This document shows positions 48,965 to 60,636 of a DNA stretch of 64,000 nt, piece by piece. Both the position numbers and the translations under genes were made by a program. The DNA is from Hepsetus odoe. Lineage: Eukaryota > Chordata > Actinopteri > Characiformes > Hepsetidae. The notes under the pieces were generated by a model. The model worked only from the letters and a program-made list of their open reading frames with translations, had not been told where the DNA came from and did no database searches. The stretch is taken from the NCBI GenBank assembly GCA_017165825.1, contig CM029382.1:19311867-19375866 (forward strand). Reading direction: 5' to 3'. Each line of letters begins with the position of its first letter. Position 1 is the stretch's first letter.

Positions 48965-49200
48965 TTAGGCCGTTCCCTTTTAGGGGTCGCCACAGCGGAT
49001 CAGTCATTTCCGTTTCTTCCTGTCCTCTGCATCTTCCTCCTTCAAACCAACCACCTGCATGTCCTCTCTCACCACGTCCATAAACCTCCTCTTTGGTTTT
49101 CCTCTTTTCCTCTTTCCTGGCAGATCCATCTTCAGCTTCATTCTTTCAATATAATCCTCATCTCTCCTCTTGACAATGCAACCTTGCTTCTCTACCTCAG
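48965..49200 (-). mobile_element. RTE LINE 3'-end fragment
   Basis: Complement of the RTE 3' terminus (TTTTAGGGGTCGCCACAGCG, TCCTCTGCATCTTCCTCC), the same as the copy at 41,848. It is heavily 5' truncated, about 235 bp, and inserted in the mariner-like relic. Confidence 0.85.
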
Positions 49201-49910
49201 GATATGGAAAAAATTTCCATTTTGTAGCTTTGAGAAACTCCTGTACTGCTTTAGCAGTATGTTTGGGATCATTATCTTGTTGCAGGATGAAGCACTGGTC
49301 AATGACTTACACCATGTATAACATATGAACTGGTATGCTTTAGATCTTGCACATTTCCAATGTCTCCACACTTTCCTCTTTGATACACGTTAACATTATT
49401 CTCGTCTGCCCATCACACATTTTTTAGTCTAGTCTGTCCATCACACCTTTTTATCTTTTTTGCAAACTATGATCTTGCCATTCTGTTTTTATGGCTAACT
49501 GGAGCTATTGGATGGGCATTTGGGGATTTTTCCCCAGGATTGTTGAGGATTCTTCTGCCATCAGCAGTGGAGTCTTCCTTGGCCTACCAGTCTCTTTGCA
49601 ATTACAGAGCTTACCAGTGCATTCTTTCTGCTTAATAAAATCCCAGACGGTTTGATAGATTTATCTTTAATTCTGTAATCCTGTAATCCTGTGGTTTGAT
49701 CGATGTCTCTTTCCTGTTTTTCAGCTTCATAATAGTTTCCATGACTTTCAGTTTTCACAGCTCTTCTCCTCATATTGAACAATGGCAGCTACACACTCTA
49801 AATGGTAGAAGCAAGCCTAGATGACTATGTGCTGCACAAATGAAGCAATCAAACACACCTTAGTAATCACAAACACATGTGGAGGCAATTGCCCCAAACA
49901 TTATGGTGCC

Positions 49911-52285
49911 ATAAAATGAAGGGGAATACGTATAAGACATGTTATAATTTCTGCATGGTTAAACTAATATCTATGCAAATAATTTGTCTGGAATGTGCAC
50001 TTTAATCCTATCTGAAGTGTTTGATGTAAATGTTAATGATAGATAATATGTCTTAAATCTTATGGATTAAGGCTTCACCTTTTGCTGCTGACATTGATAG
50101 ATGTTTTTAAACTACATTAAAGTATATGCCCATGTATAACTAAGTAACCATATCTATGCCCATTCTACACTAATGCAGAGGGCAGTAAACTGTCTGACCA
50201 CTAGATGACAGTGAACAGCAAGCTGCTTTTTTTCTACAGACTTAAACCTTTATTTGCTTTACAATATGGACCATTTTTAGTAAATGAATAATGGTATCTA
50301 TCCAAAACTGCAAAGGTATGCCTATGATAAAGAGTTTATAAAGATGAATCATTTTTTACGGTATGATAAATGTATGATATCTTCATGACTAAAATCTGAT
50401 ATTCTATGTAACAGTGATGTGATATTCCATTCCTTAAATTACTTAAATGCCCACTTTCCATTTAAATGAAAGTCTGTGATCACAATTTCTATTTTGCGCA
50501 TAAAGAAGTACATAAAAATAAGTCAGATGTTTAAAAATATTGTCACACTGCTCTATGATCATGTTTTTGAAAATTAAAATGACATCATTTGATTTCAAGA
50601 CTTCATCTGATGTCTTCTTTTTACACTTAACCACAGGAAATCACAGTCTACATTATTGCATAAATTATATTTATATAAACTCAGCCTCCTACTTCGCATA
50701 GTAAAGGATTAAGTTCAGCTATCTCTGCACAGTTCAAACACATCAGTCTGATTCAACCAATAAATTGCGAGACATTCCAGTAAGAGCATGCCACCCCCCC
50801 CAAAAAAATTCTGAAACCTGATAAACCCTTTATTAATAAATTATGGTCGTCCTATCACTCTTAAGAGACAATAAGAGCTTAACTCTAGTGTATTCAAACA
50901 GACTATAGAAAGGGCTTGATTCTCTTATAGCTGCAACTCAGACATGATAAAAAAAAATATTAGTTATAGCATAAGACTTGTTTTAGACTTATTGGCTTAT
51001 GCAGAGGCAGTTCATTAAAATATTTTATAATTTTATAATACTATAGACACAGTCCGGCATAAATGTCTTTTACAGTCTCTCCAAGCTTTTGGTTTAGACA
51101 TTAACTTTGTCACCACTGTCAATATGCTTTACAGCCCTTTTGTATTTAACTTTAGTCTAACAGGTTCCAGATGATCAGAGACAGAGATTGCCCTATTTCT
51201 CCCTTTTAATTTCTTCCAGTTTTTATTTATTCCATTAAAAGTATTGTTAGTTGAAATAGTAAGGGAGCGAAAGCAAAATTTCCCAGCTGGTGGGTGATGC
51301 AACACATTTTTTTATAAATAGCTGTGTTATGTGCATTTTTACACACTGCAGAAAATGTATGCTTCCACAGTGCTGAAACTTTAATTCCTGTGACATTGAA
51401 AAGGTAAAGGAGAGAGAGAAAATGATCAAACATATCATTTTAATGCCATTTTTAATGTCATTTTTGAGATCTTTGAGTTAATGGAGTACACATTGCTACA
51501 ATTAATGTAACAGAATGTAATAGATAGAGACAAGAATCACTTAAAGTACTAAATATAAAAAAGAAAATAATGAAAGTGCAGTTTTAACAGTCTTTGAAAT
51601 TCATCAATAATTAACTGACATATTTAATGGTTTGGCATAATTGCGCTGTGTTGCACTATTTGTTCTGAATGGCAAACAAGGCCGCTATTAGCCCTGAAAA
51701 AGTTTGCCCCTGTCTCTGATATGCGTCATGGATGAGGAAAGAAAGCAATGGTCTGCGCAACCAGCAGTTTGCTGTAGTGCATTGAACCTTGTGGCAGAGG
51801 AGCGAAAAGAGATGCCAGAGCCAAAACACAGACTATGTATTCAGATCGACTTACATCAGAAAGTTGATGTTTAACTGTGTCACTTAACAGAATCGAACTG
51901 GTCAGCTTTTTGAGGTGGATTGTTTAATTGCCGATGATGCCACTAAGTCTACGCTCCATAGATTATTGAACTCTTGCAGAGCTTCATGAGAATATATCAT
52001 TACACAACATGAACCTGAACTGTATTTACCTGCGGTCAGGAGTATTAATATAAACAAAGCAATCAGCTGCTGTAATATTTGTTATAATTTGTTATATAAT
52101 TGTGTAAGTTCTTCAAATGGAAAAATCTGAATTTGCAGAACTTCTAAGTTCAGAGTATTTACATATTTAATCTAATATATTAAATCAATATATTAATATC
52201 TAACATATTTGAACATAAATTATTGAGAAAGACTAAACCAATATTTTCAGTTAATGGATGTTCGTAACAATGAAATCATGTCAAT

Positions 52286-52286
<1 letters not shown>
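49911..52286. other. Intergenic, no gene recognised
   Basis: AT-rich DNA without long open frames. I see no recognisable exon, receptor remnant or well-preserved repeat here. Confidence 0.5.
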
Positions 52287-52331
<45 letters not shown>

Positions 52332-52534
52332 ACTGTGTGCACTGAGCTGTCCTCTGCATTTAACCCATCCAAATATACCTTTAGTGAAGACACATGCCAG
52401 GAGTAGGATCAGTGTGGGGGGACGGTTCCTTGCCTAAGAGTATCTTAGGGTAACCTACTGGTCCAGGTCTCGAATCCCCAAGCTTCTGATCATGGGGTTT
52501 TGTCTCGAACCACTAGGCCACCACTGCTCCAGCA
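52287..52534 (-). mobile_element. (CA)n plus SINE-like element, family D
   Basis: (CA)n at 52,291-52,328, then CTCTGCATTTAACCCATCC, a body with GGGGACGGTTCCTTGCC and the complement of the tRNA-like head (CACTAGGCCACCACTGCTCC). Same layout as the copy at 24,675. Confidence 0.7.
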
Positions 52535-52759
52535 GCACCTCTGCCAAATTCAAGTCATCCCACTGGTTTAGTGAGTCTTAAACTGCAACACAAACCACCA
52601 CAAAAAAGGGCAGTGAAATATTCAAAACCTGAACTTCTTTAAAGCATGATACAGTCTGTTTATTGAAAGAAATGAACAAATGCCTAAGAATGCAAGAATT
52701 CTCTGCCTTCCATCCTACTTTCTAATTTGATAATAATCATCCTTTATCTATAATCCCAC

Positions 52760-52948
52760 AAATGAGAAATTTGTTCTCTGCATTTCACCCATACAGCAGT
52801 GGGCAGCTATTGAAAGTGCCCAGGGAGCAGTGACAGGGACAGTACCTTGCTCAGGGGTACATCAGGGCAACCCACTGGGGAGGGGATCGAACCCACAATC
52901 TTCGATCCAGGGGCCAACTCCCTAACCACTAGGCCACCGCTGCCCCAT
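52760..52948 (-). mobile_element. SINE, family A, 3' truncated
   Basis: Reverse copy with the body (CTCTGCATTTCACCCATAC, CTTGCTCAGGGGTACATCAG) and the complement of the head (CACTAGGCCACCGCTGCCCC). The GAAAGTGACT tail is missing. Confidence 0.88.
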
Positions 52949-54354
52949 GTCATTAAAATGTCCTCCATCAATGACAATTACTTTTCTTTAAATTGCAATT
53001 ACTTTTCTTTAAATCCTTAAACAGTTGATCTGAATGACCAGTTTGTTTCCTTTAGTATCACTGACGTTGAACATTTTAATTTCCTTTAACCCACTAAATA
53101 ATATGAACCCAAGTGTATCAACATGTTGACTCATAAAAGCAACAATATATTTTTACTCGGCATAATTTTGCCCTGAAGCTAGAAATGGCTTAACTATTGG
53201 ACAAATTCACATGCTTGATAGACATGACATGAAATGTTTGAATCAAATACATTTTCTTGTTTTTTTGTTTGTTTGTTTTCAACCTGTTAAAGAAAGCACA
53301 AAGACCCAAACTTTCAGGCTGTTTTTCTGCCACACAGTCCTCGCCGGCCCTTGTTAGTTAATTGTGAAGTCCTATGTGACTAATTACATGTTGTGAAAGT
53401 AATTACTCAGGTTCTAAATTATTAAACACACTCTCTTGTGCAAGTATATAATTAGATGCCGTACTTGGTGTTTGGAAAAGCCACTGATGCGCAAAGTGTC
53501 TCTGAGGAGTGCTTGGCAATATGAGACTAATTTGCTACCTTTGGTAATTAAGACAAAAACAGAATGGAAAACAAATGCTCATTTAATGACTTTTCGCTCT
53601 GATTAGACCCCAAGGAGAGCAACCCTACGGCTCCTGACAGCAGATCACATAATTATCATGTAAACATGTTGATGAAATGTTTGCCCACAGAACATCTTTC
53701 AGTCCTCTAGTTGCTTCAGAGGTTAATTTTTTATTCATTTTAATTTTTACATTGTAATCCACTGAAGGCATTAAAAACATACACAACATCTGTCTTGCAC
53801 ATGACAGATGTGAAACATATATTAATACACTGAACTATAAAACTAAATACCACACAGCTACTTTTAAATGTATATATAACTTTTCGATATACAGATATCT
53901 CAATATATTGATATGTTATGCAATATTTTGGTGACTGTGGTAGCAACAAGGAAACAGGATGAATAAGAGGATGTTTCTATTTACAGATTTTTTTAAAACA
54001 AGTGACCTGCATTCAAATGTGATCATCATTTTTGAAATTCAAGACATTAATGCAATAAAAAAGCAATCATTAGCAAAATGTAAAAAATAATGTAAAAGCT
54101 TTTATTTTAGTGCAGACAGTATTTTAGTATTTAGTATTTAGTGCAGACAGTTTAACTTCATATCTGCATTTCAGGCCTAAAACGCGCAACAAAAAAAGTG
54201 AGAGCAGTAAAGTATTTACCATTTTGTAGCATTGCCATTCTTTCTCACAGATAAAAGTTTCGGCTCTTAGGATATCGAGTGATTATGTCTTAAGGAGAAC
54301 AACAGTGCAGGATCATCCCACACGCTTTTTGTTTCAAAGCTATCCATGCCTGGG
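52949..54354. other. Intergenic, no gene; possible conserved non-coding DNA at about 53,330-53,700
   Basis: No coding signal. The marked sub-region is non-repetitive, of higher complexity than its surroundings, and carries several homeodomain-type cores (TTAGTTAATTG, GACTAATTACATG, AGTAATTACTC, GGTAATTAAG). Confidence 0.4.
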
Positions 54355-54588
54355 ATATGGGCAGCAGTGGCCTAGTGGTTAGGGAGTTGACCACAGGCTC
54401 GGAAGCTTGTAGGTTCAAATCCCTTACCAGTAGGTTGCCCTGAGATACCCTTGAGCAAGGTACTGTCCCTGTCACGGCACTTTCATTGCTGCATGGTGTT
54501 TGTGTGCATGGGTTAAATCCAGTTTCGTTGTGGTTTGCTGTGCTGTGCCGTGACCTTGCAATGGCAAGAATAGTCACTTTCACCTTCT
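54355..54588 (+). mobile_element. SINE, family A
   Basis: Forward copy: GGGCAGCAGTGGCCTAGTGG head, B-box-like GGTTCAAATCCC, GAGCAAGGTACTGTCCCTG body with a short deletion, tail AATAGTCACTTTCACCTT. Confidence 0.88.
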
Positions 54589-54599
54589 CATTTGGGGCT

Positions 54600-55050
54600 G
54601 TTAAGAACTGTGGACTGGACAGAACAGTGTAGGACAGTATAATACTTGTACCCTCATACAATGGCCTTTAAGTGTGCAGAATATGTTTTTCGACAAAAAT
54701 GCTGCTACAAATGTCATCCTGAAGGCACCAAGTGTTGGTTCTAAAATTTGAATGTATTCTGTATTCATTCTGTATTCATTGAATGTCTTCTGTATTAATG
54801 CTGCACTACAGGAGGTTAAATGACCTTTGCCTAGGGCTCTGACACAACCCCAAACCATGACATGCCATACTTTTGGACTTGCTGATAACAGTGTGGATGG
54901 TCCTTTTTGGAGCTCATGGTGTCAGTTTCTTCTAAAGAAGATCAGGAATCCTGTCTTAGGCTTGCATCCTTGCCCTTTACTCACTGAAATCCTCCAGATT
55001 TCTTTAATCATTTCATGATATAATGCACTTTAAAGGGAGAAATATGCAAA
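54600..55050 (-). mobile_element. Tc1-like transposase fragment, degenerate
   Basis: The minus strand at 54,603-54,858 reads MVWGCVRALGKGHLTSC followed by NTEYIQILEPTLGAF, resembling the MVWGC...Y..IL block of Tc1-like transposases. The terminal repeats were not found and the outer limits are a guess. Confidence 0.5.
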
Positions 55051-55925
55051 TCCATTTTTTTCTGTTGAATTTTTTGGGTAGGTATGAATTTTTCCTGAAA
55101 TGCAGGAATTGATATACATTAACAAATGAAGTTAAATTGACCAGACAAAACATCAAATATCTTCTAAAAATATCAATCTAAAAGTCAAAGTAAATGAAGG
55201 TTTTTTCTATATTTCCTGAAATATCTCAAGCTTTCTGGATTTTTTCGGTTGTGCAGTTATCTTCCACTACATTGATTTTACAGTATTGAAACACTGATAG
55301 CACACTCGACCGTGAAGGCAAACTTTTGAATAGCTATGTAGGTTTTTATGCTGGCTTAGGAAAACACACTGACAGTCAAAACCTGACAATTCAATTTTAA
55401 ATGTGTCAGAAAGGATCTTTTCTCCCAGAGAAAAAAAAATGTCATTTTTAACAGACTGCCTTTAGTTGTTGTTACACAATAGGAATGCTTCTGTTAAACA
55501 TGGCATGGAAGCATCGCTCATCATTGAAACTGGAGCAAGAAACAAGAAGAAATCTTAAGTTCTGAACACTTCCTGTTCAAGAATCCCATCGTTTTTAATA
55601 TCCACACAGAACCATTCCCATATATAAAGTTACCCAAACACTTCGCTGTTACAGATGCATATGTCTGACTTTGAAATTGTGTGCTAATTGATGTTTTTTC
55701 TTTTTCACTTTAAAAATCATGAAGAAATTCATGCATGTTTGTTTCCTAATGGTGCATATTACAGTAGGTGAAAAAGACTATAAACGCGATAACCGTTTAC
55801 CATCCTGTCATAAAGGCACAGCTAGAACCCTCTTTCTAAAATATCTGATATGTCAGGTATGTCAGTGCTTCACACTCAATTGTTGACTCCGCCCACCATT
55901 CTGTTTTATCTATGGTATATACACA
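55051..55925. other. Intergenic, no gene recognised
   Basis: AT-rich sequence upstream of the first tandem odorant receptor. No exon or repeat recognised. Distal regulatory content cannot be judged from one copy. Confidence 0.5.
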
Positions 55926-55927
55926 CT

Positions 55928-56056
55928 GAACCCTATGTGTTCATGATGTCAATAATTGAATATTAAAATCAGCCTGGTTAACTGTATATATATATATATA
56001 TATACATATGTGCTTACATGTCTCTCTTTTAACCGACTCACTCCATTATCCTGCAG
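55928..56056 (+). promoter_or_regulatory. Proximal promoter, TATA box and non-coding exon 1 of odorant receptor A
   Basis: A segment beginning GAACCCTATGTG (55,928) through CATGATGTCAATAATTGAA and TATTAAAATCAG is shared with 60,247-60,290 upstream of paralogue B. A TATATA run (55,985-56,003) precedes an exon ending CTGCAG at 56,056 with donor GTAACA. The acceptor TTTTCTCCCAG is at 56,373-56,383 and the ATG follows two bases later. Confidence 0.7.
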
Positions 56057-56385
56057 GTAACAAAGACATTTGGGTGGGTTTAATATATTTTTTTCACATG
56101 CTTTCTGATTATCGACACAACCTCATGCAATCTCTGTTTTTTTCATGCTTTTTTAACATAATTTGAAAATACAATCAGACGAACAGAGGTGGACAAACGA
56201 TTTAGATTCAAAGTTTAGTTTTTTAAGACAGTGAAGGTACATATCAGTGCTACTATATATTTATTTATATAACTATATAAGTTGTGATGCATCTTAATCC
56301 TTAACAAATAAGAAATGCAAATATTTGATTTGTACTTTACTTCTTTATTTCTGTACTTCTTTAACATTTATTTTTTCTCCCAGAC

Positions 56386-57363
56386 ATGTGCACAGCGGAG
56401 TGTAACAGCAGCCAGAATGCAAACAGCAGCATCCACCAGTTGCAGCCTTCCAGTTCTGTGCCGCTGAGGATGAATTTAACATTGGCCATAACCCAAATCC
56501 TTGTGTGGCCTTTTGTCTACATCAACATCCTCATGTTGTTCACCTTTTACAGAAAGCAGGCTTTCAGGTCTGAAACTCGTTACATATTGTTCGCTCACAC
56601 TTTACTAACTGATGTGATTTTTCTTTTGCTGACAGATTTCGTGATACTACTTTCATACAGCTATGCATTAATGCCAGTGGCATTCTGTATTCCCTTTTGC
56701 ATGCTGATGGAGATAGTCACAACATGCACACCGCTGACTATTACTGTGATGTGTGTGGAGCGCTACGTGGCCATCTGCATGCCTCTGAGACACAATGCTA
56801 TCTCCACAACCAGCAGAGCTCTCACTGCTATTCTTATCATTTGGATCTTAAGTGCTGTAAAGCCATTTGTGGACGTGTTTATTCTTGTTGCAACGGTCTC
56901 TGAAGAATATTTATTAGGTCCTGCCTTCTGTTATTATGAAATTATGACACCAGAGCAATGGCACCGATTAATGAGGGGTATTTTATATATTGCTACTTTT
57001 ATTATAATTTTACTCACTGAGTTCTTTTGCTATTTGATGATTGGCCTCGCTGCCCAGACGGCCTCTTTTGACAAGAAGCTGGCAAGCAAAGGCCTGCGCA
57101 CAGTCTCCATGCATATGTTTCAGCTCATTCTTTGTACCATGGAGATTATTTGTCCCTATATTGAAGCATTAGTCATCCAAATAGATATTCAGTTGTATTT
57201 ATCAGTCCGGTCTTTCAACTATATTACATTCAATGTCATCGCCAGGGCAGTTAGTCCACTTGTCTATGGCCTAAGAGATGAGAAGTTTTGTGCTGCCCTC
57301 CTAAAATACATTCGGTGTAGACAGAATCACATCTCATCTGAAAACAGAGAATCAACCTCATAA
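56386..57363 (+). CDS. Odorant receptor A, 131-2-like, 325 aa
   Basis: A class A olfactory G protein-coupled receptor. The frame runs from ATGTGCACAGCG to TAA at 57,361-57,363; the coding region is one exon, preceded by an intron in the 5' UTR. N-terminal glycosylation sites are NSS (7), NSS (13) and NLT (30). TM2 carries ETRYILFAHTLLTDVIFLL, the TM3 end CVERYVAICMPLRHNAIS, and TM7 ARAVSPLVYGLRDEKF (SPxxY in place of NPxxY). Extracellular cysteines are conserved with copy B. It is followed about 3.3 kb downstream by its close paralogue B; by eye about three quarters of residues agree. No disabling changes. Ligand unknown. Confidence 0.93.
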   Translation: MCTAECNSSQNANSSIHQLQPSSSVPLRMNLTLAITQILVWPFVYINILMLFTFYRKQAFRSETRYILFAHTLLTDVIFLLLTDFVILLSYSYALMPVAFCIPFCMLMEIVTTCTPLTITVMCVERYVAICMPLRHNAISTTSRALTAILIIWILSAVKPFVDVFILVATVSEEYLLGPAFCYYEIMTPEQWHRLMRGILYIATFIIILLTEFFCYLMIGLAAQTASFDKKLASKGLRTVSMHMFQLILCTMEIICPYIEALVIQIDIQLYLSVRSFNYITFNVIARAVSPLVYGLRDEKFCAALLKYIRCRQNHISSENRESTS

Positions 57364-58029
57364 AAGTTTTCAAAGTAAAAGTGACAAATCCAAGTGGACT
57401 TAGAAATATGCTTATAAAATATTTACTCAACCAATTCATTTGTATATTTTTTGCATAGGTTTAGTTTTGCCAGTTTTCAGTGCCAGTTTCTTACAAAGAG
57501 ATCAAGTGTATTTTAGAACTATGCTTTGTCCCTGTACCACAAACTGTTCCTAAGAGAATTTAAGGCATGATTTTTTATAGTGGATCACCATTTGCAGTAT
57601 ATTTTACCACAAGCTCCCTGCAATGCAATATGTACAGCACAATCATCCGTGTTAAATCTTACGTTTTACTCATTAGCAGTGAAGAGATCTGGGTGTACTA
57701 CAAAAAAAAATCTCTTGTAAAACCTTGTTTTCAAGAACCATCAGTACCATACTGTTCTTTGAATACATTCTCATCATGAATGTGCGTTGTCAGTTGCATA
57801 CAACTGTCTTTCTTCATACATAATTAAGGTTTTCAGGATGCAAAATTTTGTTTAAGGAGAACTTATACATTAAGCAGTTCTTCAGAAAAAAAGTACATTC
57901 AAATAAACGTGGCTATGACACCTCTGTAAAAGCTGTAGTGATTTATGAAATGTAGTGTTGACAAGATGCCTTATCTTCTATGCAGATGCATGGATGCTGA
58001 ATAACAGTTGTTTTAGTCATTTAAAATCA
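57364..58029. other. 3' flank of odorant receptor A, no further gene
   Basis: AT-rich non-coding sequence. It probably includes the 3' UTR of receptor A, whose end I cannot place with confidence. Confidence 0.4.
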
Positions 58030-59960
58030 AGAGTAACAAATTATGTATTTCTGTTGCACGATGTCATGCTGTGGTGGACTGGACTGGACGTAAATGTCAG
58101 GATTATGGACAGGGATTTTATTTAACATAAACATGTTACGCACAAGCATGAACTGAACACAGTACTCACAGAGCATCAAACAAAGGCCATAATGACAAAC
58201 AGGGTGTTCAATAATGTCTGGGGTGCTCTGGGATGACCAAAATACTTGGGATATCATCAAGGGATTGGACAATGACATGGGACTGGACAATGACACAGGA
58301 CTGGTCCGGGGAGCATTAAGTGGGACCAGGGGGTGGTGACAAAGAGAGACCAGGAGCAGGCAATGAAGATGAGCCCTCCTGAAGCTAAGTGAGTGCCAGC
58401 ATTGAAGATGGGTCAGGAGGAGTAGCTTGACAGGACAGGGACACAGGACAAGACTTGGGCCAGATGCTGGAAGGGACCTGGGAGGTGACATAGACACGAC
58501 ACTAGGACATAAGGGAATTAGAACAAGGCTGGGGCAATAACCCTGGAAAAGACTAGGCCATGGAAGGTGACAGGGGAAAAGAGGGAGACAAGAACAGGGA
58601 AAGATACTCTAAACAATGGGAAAACAGGGACAAGCACAAACACTGTGGTAGGGAAATACATAGGACTGGTGATGGGGACAGACACATATTTAACATGAAG
58701 AGTCCATGACCATGCAGCAGACATGTCCTGGGCTGCAGCTGGTGAGGAATAGCCTAATACTCTCCCTGGGGCTAAAGCTGGTCACAATCAGTCCATGGGG
58801 CAGCAGCCCATGTCGATGAGAAGATGAGGAGATACAGGAGCCTGCAGTGAAGGCAAGCTGCCCTCCTGAGGAAACATGGGGCCAGCAGCCATGGGGAGAT
58901 GCAGGAGCTGATGGTGAAGACTAGCCACCCTCTTGAAGGGTGTAGTAGTCACTGGCAAAATAAAGAGGGACCAGGAGCTGGCTAAGAGGATAAGCTGCCC
59001 TCCTGAGTGAAAGTGAGCACCGGCATTGAAGAGGGATCAGAGTCGGCAACAAAGAGGGACCAGGAGCCAGCGACGAAGATGAGCTGCCTTCCTGAAGCAA
59101 AGGGAAGCAAGAGCAGTCACAGCTGGTGCAGGGGGAACAGTAGTAGTCACAGCTGGTGCAGGAGGAACTGTAGCAGTCACAGCTGGTGCAGGGGGAACAG
59201 TAGTAGTCACAGCTGGTACAGGAGGAACAGTAGCAGTCGTAGCAGTTGCAGGGGGAACAGGAGCAGTCACAGCTGGCGCAGGGGGAACAGGAACAGTCAC
59301 AGCTGGTGCAGGGGGAACAGGAACAGTCACAGCTGGTGCAGGGGGAATAGGAGCAGTCACAGCTGGTGCAGAGGAAACAGGAGCAGTCACAGCTGGTGCA
59401 GGGGGAACAGGAGCAGTCACAGCTGGATGCACTGAAGCATGATTAGTCATGGGGCAAACTCCGGAGTGACAGTCTCAACTTCGCACTTGTGTCCCTTATG
59501 CTTACACTTCACAGTTGAGCCCTCCTCCAGAGCCCGATGTTCAGGGTGACCAGCACCTGTGTGGAACTCAGTGCGGTTAGCCTTGGCCAGCATGTCCTGG
59601 CAGTTAGGTGGTCGCAGTTAGCCGCTTCCAAGGAAGCAGTGCAGCTAAGCTTTGTGAGTGTTAGAGACTCTGGGGCTGTTGGAGGATGGTCTGACCTCCT
59701 CCTCCACCGCTGGGGGATGGACCACTGGTACTCCTCCAGGACTGTCAAAAAGAACTCAACCAGCTTTGCTAACCTCCGGTCATTAGGTAACTGGAGGGCT
59801 TGCTCACGCCGGTTGAGAACTGTGCTGAACTGTGACCCCTGTGATGGACTGGCGACCTGTCCAGGGTGTTCTCCTGCCTTTTGTCCTGTGAGAGCTGGGA
59901 CAGGCTCCAGCACTCCCAGCACCCATCACTCCCCTTGACCCGGACAATCAAGAGTCTGTG
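58030..59960 (-). repeat. Dispersed low-complexity Pro/Ser/Thr-coding repeat, copy 1
   Basis: The minus strand contains repeated CTCCTGGTCCCTCTTTG and TCAGGAGGGCAGCT motifs. It shares blocks such as TCTTCACCATCAGCTCCTG and CCCTACCACAGTGTTTGTG with plus-strand DNA at 63,480-64,000. Open frames are short and compositionally biased. It contains the 30-bp minisatellite at 59,110-59,430 and a piece of the V-SINE-like repeat near 59,830-59,945. I do not recognise the element class. Confidence 0.5.
59110..59430. repeat. 30-bp minisatellite, about 11 units
   Basis: Unit AGTCACAGCTGGTGCAGGGG then GAACAGTAGC, with variants. Thirty bases keep frame, so both strands show 10-residue periodic frames (APAVTAPVPP-type on minus, SHSWCRGNRS-type on plus). 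Neither looks like a gene. Confidence 0.93.
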
Positions 59961-60246
59961 ATTATTCATTTAACATTTATTTATTTGTGCATATCAAAAA
60001 GCCCCTTAATCATTTGAATCAGATGAAACAGTAGCATATTCCAGTATTTCTTTCCATCCACTGAATATTTTTAGTTAACAAGGCGTGCAAAAAATCCAGT
60101 CATCGTGTTCTCCATCTGTAGTCACAGAGTTCATAATGTTATGACTGGTGCACTGCTACGGTTAATTAGAGCGGTTGTTATTTTTAGTGCTTCCAAAGCT
60201 TATGTGACTATGCTATACCAAAGGCTGTTGGCATACAGAATCTATG

Positions 60247-60358
60247 GAAACCCTAGATGTCCATGATGTAAACAATTAAATATTAATATCAGTGTTGACA
60301 GATTCTGTATATATAAGTTTGCAGATTATTTCGTTTGAAAATCTCCATTTCCCTGCAG
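60247..60358 (+). promoter_or_regulatory. Proximal promoter, TATA box and non-coding exon 1 of odorant receptor B
   Basis: GAAACCCTAGATGTCCATGA and TGTAAACAATTAAATATTA then ATATCAG match the A promoter. TATATATAAG is at 60,308-60,317. Exon 1 ends CCTGCAG at 60,358 with donor GTAATG, and the acceptor TTTCTCCTAG ends at 60,634, two bases before the ATG. A homeodomain-type TAATTA is at 60,163-60,168. Confidence 0.72.
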
Positions 60359-60636
60359 GTAATGCATGAACTACGATATGAACTCACTATATGAGATTTC
60401 CTTCTTTACATTCTTTATGATCATAACATACATAACATACATATAATACCTTGCGATGTATTTATTCCTTTTAATTATGCTAGATCATTCATTTGAACTT
60501 AAAGCCTCATATATGGTGAGAATTACTGAGGGTCATTATAGCAATTCTTTGTTTTCTTTCTTTTTTTTTTTTGGTATTTGTGCAGTTTTGATTGTGACAT
60601 AATGCTGTTCATAATGCCACCATTTTTCTCCTAGAC

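Larger units (their letters stand above)
48374..49910 (-). mobile_element. Tc1/mariner-like transposon relic loaded with SINEs and an RTE end
   Basis: The outer ends are imperfect inverted repeats (GGCACCATGTTTGGGAC at 48,376 against the complement of CCCCAAACATTATGGTGCC at 49,910). The minus strand near 49,210-49,310 encodes QQDNDPKHTAKAVQEFLKA, the transposase DDE block around the second Asp. The reading frame is broken. Insertions inside it are two family B SINEs and an RTE 3' end. Confidence 0.75.

Noticed and set aside
59007..59450. Repetitive open frames on both strands
   Set aside because: They come from the 30-bp minisatellite; no start context, domain or splice support.
59509..59969. 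Overlapping open frames of about 130 residues on both strands
   Set aside because: They lie in the dispersed repeat and the V-SINE-like piece. They have no recognisable domain, and equal-length frames on both strands indicate composition bias.
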